Source: Lujinxingia sediminis (GTDB lineage Bacteria > Myxococcota_A > Bradymonadia > Bradymonadales > Bradymonadaceae). Taken from it: a DNA stretch of 64,000 bases. The stretch spans positions 124,001-188,000 of the forward strand of contig NZ_SADD01000002.1 in the NCBI RefSeq assembly GCF_004005565.1, given 5' to 3'. Below the pieces are notes generated by a model. It made no database searches. It was not told the origin of the DNA and saw only the letters and a program-made list of their open reading frames with translations. This document shows, in pieces, positions 17,174-25,092 of this stretch (positions are counted from its first letter, which is position 1; every line of letters begins with the position of its first letter). The translations under genes were made by a program, and so were the position numbers.

Positions 17174-18002
17174 CGTGATCTCCTTTAAGAGGCATCATGT
17201 CAGCGGTCCGACGACCCGACACGACGTCGAGACGAAGGGCCCACACCATAGGGCTCGGGGACCGGAGTGGCCATACTAAACCCGGGCACGCCGCTGGCGA
17301 GCAAGCGACGAGTCAACCAGGGGCGTTCCGACGCATGGCCACCACGTTCGCTGGCGGCCTCGCAAGGGCGGCCGGCGCGTTGTAACGCGCCAGGGCATAC
17401 CCTTTTAGGGGGTTGAACCCCCTCCCCTTCCGTCCGCGGACGCCTCCAATCGGGTCGGAACCTCGTCGGAGCCGTCCCGGGACACGGTCGCTTCATGGTT
17501 CTACCCCCCGGAACCCCGTCCGCGGACGCCTCCAATCGGGTCGGAACCTCGTCGGAGCCGTCCCGGGTCACGGTCGCTTCATGGCGCTTCGCCAGCCGAG
17601 GCGTCCCGGGGCACGGTCGCTTCATGGTCCTACCCCCCGGAACCCCGTCCGCGGACGCCTCCAATCGGGTCGGAACCTCGTCGGAGCCGTCCCGGGACAC
17701 GGTCGCTTCATGGCGCTTCGCCACCCGAGCCGTCCCGGGACACGGTCGCTTCATGGCGCTTCGCCACCCGAGGCGCCCCGGGACACGGTCGCTTTATGGC
17801 GCTCCGCCATGTGAGGCGCCCCGGGGCACGCTCCCTTCGCATCGCTCCGCCATCTGAGGCGCCCCGGGGCGTCCCGACACAGGTGCGGCCGGCGGCGGTG
17901 GCGCCCGCGGGCAACCTGGGGCATGCTCCCGCCACCCGAGCCCGGGACGCCCGGGCCCCCATGCCCCCACCCACTCTGAATCACCCTCCTGCCGAGTGTG
18001 TT
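17174..18002. other. 829-base divergent spacer dominated by a tandem array
   Basis: Lies between the leftward small lipoprotein and the rightward methyltransferase. No gene is supported: open frames exist on both strands but have skewed, repetitive translations created by the array at 17432-17903. The unit of about 43 bp is not a multiple of three, so no single reading frame is conserved. Confidence 0.7.
17432..17903. repeat. Array of eleven 42-44 bp units, each led by a 10-bp palindrome
   Basis: Units begin at 17432, 17474, 17518, 17560, 17603, 17647, 17689, 17732, 17775, 17818 and 17861. Each starts with a perfect or near palindrome of one of two types, GTCCGCGGAC (17432, 17518, 17647) or GTCCCGGGAC and variants (the others). 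Type-two units continue with CGGTCGCTTCATGG and often a second small inverted repeat, TGGCG-CTT-CGCCA. Copies decay toward the right end. The even spacing (close to four DNA turns) and repeated dyads look like a protein-binding array or a palindromic minisatellite; function unknown. Confidence 0.85.
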
Positions 18003-19181
18003 ATGCGTTATTACCCCCGCGTCGATCTGACCCAACCTCTGGAGAATGTGCTGCGCGCCGGGCACCCCTGGATTTTCGAAGACGCGCTCCGTCACCCGGA
18101 GCTTGAGGCCGGCGACGCCGTCGACGTCTACGACATGCACGGCGCCTGGCTGGGGCGAGGCATCATCGATCCCGACTCGCCCATCCGCGTGCGCCTGTGG
18201 ACGCGTAACCCCCAGACCGAGCTCGATAACCGCCTGCTCGACCAGCGTATCCGCCAGGCGATGAAGCGTCGGCCCTTTCCCACGGCCGATACCAACGGCT
18301 TTCGCCTGCTCAACGGGGAGGGCGACCGGGTGCCGGGCCTTGTATGCGATATCTACGGGGATGTGGCCGTGCTGCGCCCCGACGGGCTGGCCGCCGAGCG
18401 CTGGCTGAAGCCCGCACGCCAGACGATCAGCAAACTTTTGCCGGTGAAACACTGGGCGATCAAACGCTCGAACCTCCACCGCGGCAAGCTCCCCCGCGCC
18501 GAATGGTGGGAGTGCGAGGCCCCGGCGGAGACAACCTTTGTGGAGGGCGGGCTCACCTACGTGGTCGACCCGATGGAGGGCCAGAAGACGGGCTTTTTCC
18601 TCGATCAGCGTGCCAACCGCCGCCGCCTGGCCGAGCTCTGTGTGGGACGCCGGCTGCTCAACCTCTTCGGGTACACCGGGGCGTTCTCGCTGGCGGCGGC
18701 GGCCCGGGGGGCGGCGCGCACGACCACTGTGGACCTGGCCGCGCCGGCCATCGCCGACGCCCGACGCAACTTTGAACGCAACCACATCCCGGCTCCCGCC
18801 CACGGATTTGAGGCCTGCGACGCCTTTGAATACCTGGAGCAATTCGACGCGGAGCGCGCCCCCTTTGAGGTCGCCGTCTGCGATCCGCCCAGCTTCGCCC
18901 ACCGCCACAGCGACGTGCCGCGGGCGACCGAGGCCTATACGCGAATTTTCCAAAAGTTGATTGAGGTCATGCCCACCGGCGCTACCATTGCTCTGGCCTC
19001 GTGCAGCAGCCATATCGATCGGGGGCGTTTTTTGAACATCGTCTCCGCCGCAAGCCAGCGCGCCGGGGCCGAGCTGGTGCTCACCGGCACCTTTGGTGCC
19101 GACGTCGATCACCCCACGCTGGCCGCCTTCCCGGAGGGCGATTATCTGCAGTTCAGCGTGGGCACGCTCTGCCGCGACTGA
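18003..19181 (+). CDS. RlmI-like class I SAM-dependent rRNA methyltransferase
   Basis: A 392-residue protein. The N-terminal PUA domain (MRYYPRVDLTQPLENVLRAG then HPWIFEDAL, AGDAVDVYDMHGAWLGRG) binds RNA. The Rossmann methyltransferase domain has LLNLFGYTGAFSLAAAARGA (SAM-binding loop), VDLAAPAI and the catalytic-type AVCDPPSFAH, as in RlmI, which makes 5-methylcytosine 1962 in 23S rRNA. ATG 18003 is the only start that yields a complete PUA domain; the frame remains open back into the repeat array, which is not coding. The exact target is inferred from family membership. Confidence 0.88.
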   Translation: MRYYPRVDLTQPLENVLRAGHPWIFEDALRHPELEAGDAVDVYDMHGAWLGRGIIDPDSPIRVRLWTRNPQTELDNRLLDQRIRQAMKRRPFPTADTNGFRLLNGEGDRVPGLVCDIYGDVAVLRPDGLAAERWLKPARQTISKLLPVKHWAIKRSNLHRGKLPRAEWWECEAPAETTFVEGGLTYVVDPMEGQKTGFFLDQRANRRRLAELCVGRRLLNLFGYTGAFSLAAAARGAARTTTVDLAAPAIADARRNFERNHIPAPAHGFEACDAFEYLEQFDAERAPFEVAVCDPPSFAHRHSDVPRATEAYTRIFQKLIEVMPTGATIALASCSSHIDRGRFLNIVSAASQRAGAELVLTGTFGADVDHPTLAAFPEGDYLQFSVGTLCRD

Positions 19182-19338
19182 GCTCGCTGGCGAGCGGGCT
19201 GCTGGCGCATCAAGCCAGCTCGCCTTGTCAGCACGGGGGGTGCTGGCCGATGGTGGGCACCTCGACACGACGTAACGCAGATCCCGAGTCTTAGAGCGCC
19301 GCCCGAAAAGGGTCCGGGGCGCAAGGTTGGAGGAGAAG

Positions 19339-20022
19339 GTGGCAAAGGGCTCAAAATCGGGCGGGTTGGGGGATTGGCTCTCCTCGGTATGGGGGGCGGT
19401 GGAGCGGGTGCCTCAGCTGGAGGCGCGTGTGGTGACCTGGGTCCCCACCCTTTTTGCCGCCAGAAGTGCCACCCGCGCGCTGGTGGAGCTGGGCCGAGAG
19501 ACGCTCGGCCCCCTCACCGACGAGGAGCGAGCCTGGAAGCTCCCCGACAGCGAACTCGCTGCGCTCGTGGGCGCGATGGCCGAGCTGGCCGACGCGCTGC
19601 CCGCCCTCGATAAAGCCGTCCCGAGCTTTCAGGAGATGAGCCAGCTGCGCGCGGAGGTGGCCTCCGATCCGGCCACCCATGAGCTGGGCATCAGCCTGCT
19701 CAAGAGCCTCGAAGAGCTCGCGCAGAGCGGGCTGACAAAACTCGTGGAGCTGGCCTTTTTCTCGCGCGAGACCCCGCAGAGCGAGGCCACCGCCGAGCGG
19801 CTCACCGCCCTGCTCACGCGGGTGGAGCAGGCCGCCGACAGCCTCCTGGCCGCCGGCATCGAAGCGATGGCAAAGCCCCCCACCGATGGCAGCGCCGATA
19901 ACGCCCCCTGCCCTCCGCCCTCCGAGCCCCCCTCGAAGGACGAGGACGAAAACGACGAGGGTGGGGCCGACGTCGACGCCCCCGATGTGGCAGTGGACCC
20001 CCTTTCCCCTGAGGATTCATGA
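19339..20022 (+). CDS. Helical protein of unknown function, first in flavoprotein operon
   Basis: A 227-residue protein I do not recognise. GTG 19339 is preceded by GGAGG at 19329-19333; TTG 19327 is in frame but overlaps that site. The sequence is mainly Leu/Ala/Glu-rich helices (residues 40-180), followed by a disordered acidic tail rich in Pro, Asp and Glu. No signal peptide or membrane segment. Its stop overlaps the ATG of the flavoprotein gene (ATGA at 20019-20022), implying translational coupling and a shared role. Confidence 0.65.
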   Translation: MAKGSKSGGLGDWLSSVWGAVERVPQLEARVVTWVPTLFAARSATRALVELGRETLGPLTDEERAWKLPDSELAALVGAMAELADALPALDKAVPSFQEMSQLRAEVASDPATHELGISLLKSLEELAQSGLTKLVELAFFSRETPQSEATAERLTALLTRVEQAADSLLAAGIEAMAKPPTDGSADNAPCPPPSEPPSKDEDENDEGGADVDAPDVAVDPLSPEDS

Positions 20023-21695
20023 GCCTGAACCCCGCTCCCAACCTCTCTGCGGCCCTGCAACGCGACCTGGAGGCGATCGTCGGCGCTGGATGGGTGCGCA
20101 GCCAGCTCCCCGATCGTCTGGCCTACGACAACGACTGCTGGCCGCGGGGCATCATCCTGACCCGCGGGCGACGCCTGGGCGTGCACCGTCCCTCGGCGGT
20201 GGTGCAGCCGGCCGACGAAGAGGAGGTGGTGGCGCTGGTGAACTGGGCGCGCACGACCGGCACGCCCATCATCCCCTTTGGCGCCGGAAGTGGCGTGTGC
20301 GGCGGCACCGTCGCCCTCGATGAACGCGCGATCGTCATCGATCTCAAGCGTATGGACCGGCTCCTGGAGGCCGACGCCGAGCGCCTGCTCATGCGCGCGC
20401 AGCCCGGGCTCATCGGCATGAATATGGAGCGGGCGCTGAACTACCGGGGGCTGACCCTGGGTCATTTTCCCTCCTCGCTCTACTGCTCGAGCGTGGGCGG
20501 GTATCTGGCGGCGCGCTCGGCCGGGCAGTACTCCAGCCTCTACGGCAAGATCGAGGATATGGTCGTGAGCATGCGCGTGGTCACCGGCCGCGGCGAGTCC
20601 ATCGACACCGCCGCCAGCCCGCAGCACCCCGGAGTGCAGGAGGGCGCCGCTGGCGAGGCGATGCTGGCGGAGAGCACGCAGCTCTTTGTCGGCAGCGAGG
20701 GCACGCTGGGGCTGATCACCGAGGCCACGCTGCGCCTGCAGCCTCTGCCCTCGCGCCAGCTCTACCGCGGGTTTCAGTTTCCGACCCTCCAGGGCGCGCT
20801 CGACGCCATCCGCGAGCTGATGCAGCAGGGGCTGCGCCCGGCGGTGGTGCGCCTCTACGACGAGTTCGACAGCCTGATCGCCGGCAGCGGCCGCAAGCGC
20901 GCCCGCAAGGCCGACGCCTCCACGCTGAGCACCGTCCCTCCGGGCGGCGCCGCGCCAACGCCGAGCGCCGGCGAGCTGCTCAAGGGCCTGGGGCGCCTGG
21001 CCCGTCGCACGCTGGGGGATCTGGGGGTGGCCGCCCCGATGGAGCGCCTGGTGGAGCGAGCCTCCCGCGAGCTGTTGAGCCGCGCGGTGGGCCAACCGCT
21101 TTTGATCAATCGCCTGGCCGAGCGGGTGCCCGCTCAATGCCTACTGGTCATCGGCTTTGAGGGCCATAACGAGCTCATCGACGCCGAGGCCTCCTACGCC
21201 TTTGATCTGCTGGGGCGCTACGGGGTGGACCTCGGGGAGGGGCCGGGCAAGCACTGGCTGAAAAACCGCTTCTCGGTCAGCTACAAACAATCGCCGATGT
21301 TCGATGCGGGCACCTTTGTCGACACGATGGAGGTCTCCACGACCTGGGAGAACGTGCTGCCCCTCTACGAGGCGGTGCGCCGGGCGGTGGAGCGGGAGGT
21401 CTTTATCATGGCGCATTTCAGCCATGTTTACGCCGAGGGCTGCTCGATCTACTTCACCTTTGCCGGCTTTGGCAGCGACCTCGACCAGACCCTTCGCACC
21501 TACGAGCTGACCTGGAACCGGGCGCTGGGAGCGGTGGCCGACGCCGGCGGTTCCATTGCGCATCATCACGGCGTGGGGCGCTCCAAGGCGGCGTTCACCG
21601 CCCGCGATCATCGGGGCGGCGAAGCGTTCTTTAAGGTGCTGAAATCCACGTACGATCCGGACGGCATTCTCAACCCTTCCAAGGTCTACCTGTGA
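20019..21695 (+). CDS. FAD-linked oxidase, AGPS/GlcD-like
   Basis: A 558-residue flavoprotein of the vanillyl-alcohol oxidase/PCMH superfamily. The FAD-binding N-terminal half includes HRPSAVVQPADEEEVVALV and PFGAGSGVCGG (86-96). The C-terminal half has HFSHVYAEGCSIYFTFAG and GGSIAHHHGVGRSKA (His triplet around 515). The latter resembles the active-site region of alkyl-dihydroxyacetone-phosphate synthase (AGPS), the ether-lipid enzyme, more than glycolate oxidase GlcD, though both share the fold. It is coupled to GlcE-like and GlcF-like genes, which favours a three-subunit dehydrogenase. Which substrate is used cannot be told from sequence. Confidence 0.82.
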   Translation: MSLNPAPNLSAALQRDLEAIVGAGWVRSQLPDRLAYDNDCWPRGIILTRGRRLGVHRPSAVVQPADEEEVVALVNWARTTGTPIIPFGAGSGVCGGTVALDERAIVIDLKRMDRLLEADAERLLMRAQPGLIGMNMERALNYRGLTLGHFPSSLYCSSVGGYLAARSAGQYSSLYGKIEDMVVSMRVVTGRGESIDTAASPQHPGVQEGAAGEAMLAESTQLFVGSEGTLGLITEATLRLQPLPSRQLYRGFQFPTLQGALDAIRELMQQGLRPAVVRLYDEFDSLIAGSGRKRARKADASTLSTVPPGGAAPTPSAGELLKGLGRLARRTLGDLGVAAPMERLVERASRELLSRAVGQPLLINRLAERVPAQCLLVIGFEGHNELIDAEASYAFDLLGRYGVDLGEGPGKHWLKNRFSVSYKQSPMFDAGTFVDTMEVSTTWENVLPLYEAVRRAVEREVFIMAHFSHVYAEGCSIYFTFAGFGSDLDQTLRTYELTWNRALGAVADAGGSIAHHHGVGRSKAAFTARDHRGGEAFFKVLKSTYDPDGILNPSKVYL

Positions 21696-22804
21696 GAGAG
21701 ACATCGACGTTGAGCGCGCCCTCCCGCCATCATTATGAGGCCCGGGGGCTGGATCTCCCGGCGGAGGAGCGGATCGTGGAAACCCGTCAGCAGCTCATCG
21801 AGAGCTGCCGGGAGCTCGATGGCGCCGGCCGCGCGTCCGTTCTGGTGGGCGACGGTCAGCACCTTCGCCACCGGCTCGACGGGGCGGTGGTGCTGCGCAC
21901 CGAGGGCCTACATCGCATCGTCTCCATCGACCGCCACAGCGGGCTTGTACGCGCGGAGGCCGGGGTGCGCTGGCGCGACTTCCAGGACGCCCTGCACGCC
22001 GAGGGGCTCTCGGCCGGAGGCTACGCGCTGCAGCCCTCCACGGCGACCCTGGGGGGCCTTCTGGCGCGTTTTCGCCCGGGGCCCAAAACCCTGGGGATGG
22101 GCTCGTTGCGCGACGGCTGCGTGGCCTTGAGCGCCTTTTCCCCCGAGAGCGGCAGCTACGATTATCTGGTGGCGCCGCGCAAGGCGGCCGGCCCCGATCT
22201 GCGTTACCTCTTCATCGGTGCGGAGGGCCGCCACGGCCCGATTTTAGAGGCTACGCTGGTCGCTCGCCGACCTCTGGAGAGCGAGCTTTTGATCTTTGAG
22301 GGCCTTCCCCTCTCCGAGGCCCTGGGGCTTTTGGAGGCCATCTACCGCGCCGGGTTGCGCTGGCAGTGGATGCACTACGGCGCGAGCTCCGAGCGCCTCC
22401 AGATCGCGCTGAGCGCGCCCGGAGCCCTGTTGCGGGGGCAGATCCGGTGGATCGAGGCCAACCTGCGCCTGCCCGACGCCCATCTGGAGGTGGAGGCGCT
22501 GCGCGCGCGGCGGCGCTGGCTCGAAGATCGCCACCCGGCCCGGCGAGCGTACAGCCGCGCGGAGCGCGCGAGCGGACTGTGGTGTACGGCCCGCGCGCTG
22601 GAGAACCCGCCCCTGGACCGGAGCACCCCGGGGGTAGACGATCTGACGATCACCGCGTTTACACCCGACCGGGTGGAGCTTGTCGTCGAGCACCACGCCC
22701 CGCTCGATGTGCCCATGCCCGGGGTGATCGCGCGCTGGCCGCTTCGCCAGAATCTCCCGCTTGTTTCATTCACCGCCGCACCCACCGGCACGGAGGCCAG
22801 CTGA
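21692..22804 (+). CDS. FAD-binding protein, GlcE-like
   Basis: A 370-residue protein with a PCMH-type FAD domain: VVLRTEGLHRIVSIDRHSGL, VRAEAGVRWRDFQDALHAEG and LQPSTATLGGLLARF match the FAD-binding half of GlcE/GlcD-type proteins. The C-terminal part is shorter than in GlcD and lacks the AGPS-like His motif, as expected for a GlcE-like partner subunit. GTG 21692 overlaps the previous stop (GTGA) and its own stop overlaps the next start (TGATG), so the three genes are tightly coupled. Confidence 0.78.
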   Translation: MRETSTLSAPSRHHYEARGLDLPAEERIVETRQQLIESCRELDGAGRASVLVGDGQHLRHRLDGAVVLRTEGLHRIVSIDRHSGLVRAEAGVRWRDFQDALHAEGLSAGGYALQPSTATLGGLLARFRPGPKTLGMGSLRDGCVALSAFSPESGSYDYLVAPRKAAGPDLRYLFIGAEGRHGPILEATLVARRPLESELLIFEGLPLSEALGLLEAIYRAGLRWQWMHYGASSERLQIALSAPGALLRGQIRWIEANLRLPDAHLEVEALRARRRWLEDRHPARRAYSRAERASGLWCTARALENPPLDRSTPGVDDLTITAFTPDRVELVVEHHAPLDVPMPGVIARWPLRQNLPLVSFTAAPTGTEAS

Positions 22805-24006
22805 TGCGCCACGACGACGCCCCCCCTCTAAAAGACGCTCCGCAGGGAGACGCCCCCCCGGGAGATGCGCGGCCGGCTGCGCCTCCCGACGCGATCGCGC
22901 GCATGAGCGCCTACTGCACCTACTGCCCGAAGATGTGCCGCTTCAGCTGCCCGGCATCGGCGGCGGAGTCGCGCGAGACGGTCACGCCCTGGGGGATGAT
23001 GCGGCTCCTGGAGCTGACCGGCGATCAGAGCGTGGCGTTAAGCCCGGAGGTGGCCGAGACCTTTTACCATTGCACCGGTTGCCGGCGTTGCCAGGCGTTT
23101 TGCCGCCACGACAACGACGTGCCCCGCGCGCTGTGGCGGGCCCGCGAGCAGGCCGCAGACGCCGGGCTGATCCCGGCGGCGCTCACAACGCTGCGCGAGC
23201 ACTTCGATGCGCATAGCCGCCCCTACGCCGAGGCGATCGACTGGCGCCCGGACCCGGAGGTATTTGACCCCGAAGCGACCGTGGGTTTCTGGCCGGACTG
23301 CGACACCCTCGCCACCAACCCGGAGCTTATCGATCGGGTGGGCAGGCTGCTTGAGCGGGTGCTCGGCGAAAAGGTGCGTCTGATCGGCACCGGCCCTGAT
23401 CACCTGCCGGTATGCTGTGGATTTCCCTTAGGCGCCACCGGCGACCGTCCCGCTCTGGACCATCACCTCAAAGAGCGCTGGCCCTCGCTCAAGGGGCTGA
23501 CCGAGCTCTACACCGACTGCCCGGCGCTCTGCGCGTGGGCCGAGCCGGGGAGCTCCTGGCCGGAACTCTCTCACGGCGATCCGGAGCGCCTCAAGCCCAC
23601 CCATCTGGTGGAGGTGTTGGCCGAAGCCGTCGGCCAGAACCCGCCGCCGGAGAAGCTCGATGTGAGCGCGATCATGGTGCACCACAGCTGCATGATGACC
23701 CGCCAGGCCCCGCTGGCGACACCGAGCCTCAAGCTCTTACGGGCGCTGGGGTCCGGCGAGCCGGTGACCATGATGTTTGACGGGGTGGAGGCGGAATGCT
23801 GCGGGGGCCAGGCCGTCTACCGCGCTCTGGAGCCCGAGGCTGCGCGCCGCCAGGCCGCGCGGGTTGCCGAGCAGCTGCACCAGCATCCCACGGCCACACG
23901 TCAGGTGAGCACGGCGGCGACCTGCGCCTGCGCGCTTGGCGAGGCCCGCGCGGATCTCGACATCACCTCGCTTCTGGAGCTGGTCTGCGAAGCCTACACG
24001 ATTTAG
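22804..24006 (+). CDS. Iron-sulphur protein with CCG domains, GlcF-like
   Basis: A 400-residue protein. Two N-terminal cluster motifs are visible: C38-x2-C41-x3-C45-x3-C49, with slightly unusual spacing, and a canonical CTGCRRCQAFC at 90-100. Two CCG-type motifs follow (VCCGFPLGATG and ECCGGQAVYRAL), the Cys-rich domains of heterodisulphide reductase and GlcF that often bind a cluster or pass electrons to quinone. ATG 22804 is set by the TGATG overlap; the frame is open much farther upstream but only as a shadow of the GlcE-like gene. It probably takes electrons from the two flavoproteins. Confidence 0.85.
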   Translation: MRHDDAPPLKDAPQGDAPPGDARPAAPPDAIARMSAYCTYCPKMCRFSCPASAAESRETVTPWGMMRLLELTGDQSVALSPEVAETFYHCTGCRRCQAFCRHDNDVPRALWRAREQAADAGLIPAALTTLREHFDAHSRPYAEAIDWRPDPEVFDPEATVGFWPDCDTLATNPELIDRVGRLLERVLGEKVRLIGTGPDHLPVCCGFPLGATGDRPALDHHLKERWPSLKGLTELYTDCPALCAWAEPGSSWPELSHGDPERLKPTHLVEVLAEAVGQNPPPEKLDVSAIMVHHSCMMTRQAPLATPSLKLLRALGSGEPVTMMFDGVEAECCGGQAVYRALEPEAARRQAARVAEQLHQHPTATRQVSTAATCACALGEARADLDITSLLELVCEAYTI

Positions 24007-24018
24007 ATTTACGACACT

Positions 24019-24048
24019 GTGAGCCAGCGTTGACGCCGTGCCTGCTGC
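24019..24048 (+). repeat. Half copy of a dispersed element (direct repeat with 27649-27678)
   Basis: The 17-mer GTGAGCCAGCGTTGACG at 24019-24035 is identical to 27649-27665, and the next 13 bases are similar (both end CTGCTGC). The two copies are in the same orientation and bracket the lipid kinase and P-type ATPase genes. The inverted partner arm seen at 27699-27709 is not found here. Confidence 0.6.
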
Positions 24049-24066
24049 CCTCGATGGGATCTTTGT

Positions 24067-25077
24067 ATGAGTGAACACTCCGCACATCTTCGCACCTTCG
24101 TTGTCGCCAACCCGGTCGCCGGGGCGGGCCAGGTCAAAGAGGACTGGCCGCTTTTGGAGCGCCTTCTGCGCGCGAACCTCCCGGAGGTCGACTTTGCCTT
24201 TACCGAAGGTCCGGGCCACGCCACGTTGCTGGCCCGCGAGGCGTTGCGGACCGGCTGGGAGATGGTCGTAGCCGTCGGCGGCGACGGCACGCTCAACGAG
24301 GTCGCCAACGGCTTTTTTGAGCGCCCTGATGCCTCCACCTGCTACTCGCTCGATGACGAGGGCTGGGTGCGCCGCCTCGACCTGAGTCTAAAACCTGTCA
24401 ACCCCGAGGCGGTGCTGGGGCTTGTGCCCCTGGGTACCGGCGGTGATTTTCGCCGCTCGGTGGGGCTGATGGCCGGGGCCCCGGAGGCGATTGAGCGGCT
24501 GCGCGGCCGCGAGACCCGCTCGCTCGATCTGGGGCAGGTGGGATTTCTCGACGCCCGCGACCGCATCGCCACGCGCTACTTTGTCAACATCGCCAGCGGG
24601 GGCATCAGCGGGCTGGTCGACGCGATGGCCAACAGCACCTGGAAGGGACTGGGCGGCCGGGCGAGCTTCACCCTTGCCACGGCCCGGGCGTTTGCGCGCT
24701 GGAAGAATATCGAGGTGGAGCTGCGCCTGGACAACACCGCCGAGCTGCGCGAGCGGGTGCTCGACCTGGTCGTCGCCAATGGTGAGTACTTTGGAGGCGG
24801 GATGTGGGTGGCCCCGGGCGCTGAGCTTGACGATGGCAAGCTGCAGGTCATCGTCATGGGGGATCTGAGTAAAACCCAGGCCATGCGCATGTTCACCGAC
24901 ATCTACAAGGGCAAACACTTAAGCCACCGCAACGTCGGCCGTCACCGGGCCCGGCAGGTGGCGGTACGCCTGATCAAAAGCTCGCCAAACGCGCTGGTGG
25001 ATCTGGACGGGGAGCAACCCGGCAAGCTCCCGGCGACCTTCAACGTGCATGCCGGTGCGATGACCTTTAAAGCCTGA
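24067..25077 (+). CDS. Diacylglycerol kinase-family lipid kinase
   Basis: A 336-residue protein of the DAGK/YegS/sphingosine-kinase family. The N-terminal VVANPVAGAG and nucleotide-binding VVAVGGDGTLNEVANG (GGDGT at 71-75) define the catalytic domain; GLVPLGTGGDFRRS is the second conserved motif. The C-terminal part has VVANGEYFGGGMWVAPGAEL and ends with the DLDGEQPGKLPATF motif typical of the family. It is predicted to phosphorylate a lipid hydroxyl with ATP at the membrane. It lies 60 bases after the flavoprotein operon, hinting at a shared lipid pathway, but the spacer holds a repeat, so linkage is uncertain. Confidence 0.9.
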   Translation: MSEHSAHLRTFVVANPVAGAGQVKEDWPLLERLLRANLPEVDFAFTEGPGHATLLAREALRTGWEMVVAVGGDGTLNEVANGFFERPDASTCYSLDDEGWVRRLDLSLKPVNPEAVLGLVPLGTGGDFRRSVGLMAGAPEAIERLRGRETRSLDLGQVGFLDARDRIATRYFVNIASGGISGLVDAMANSTWKGLGGRASFTLATARAFARWKNIEVELRLDNTAELRERVLDLVVANGEYFGGGMWVAPGAELDDGKLQVIVMGDLSKTQAMRMFTDIYKGKHLSHRNVGRHRARQVAVRLIKSSPNALVDLDGEQPGKLPATFNVHAGAMTFKA

Positions 25078-25092
25078 TCGCGATTGTAGAGA

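Noticed and set aside
17200-17754. Open frames across the 43-bp array read as repetitive proteins
   Set aside because: Unit length is not a multiple of three, both strands are open, and no start with a ribosome site or family match exists.
17432-17903. Possible CRISPR array
   Set aside because: The units are repeated throughout with no unique spacers between them, and no cas gene is present in the window.
22366-22803. N-terminal extension of the GlcF-like protein
   Set aside because: It overlaps the whole end of the GlcE-like gene; the TGATG junction at 22802-22806 gives a natural coupled start at 22804.
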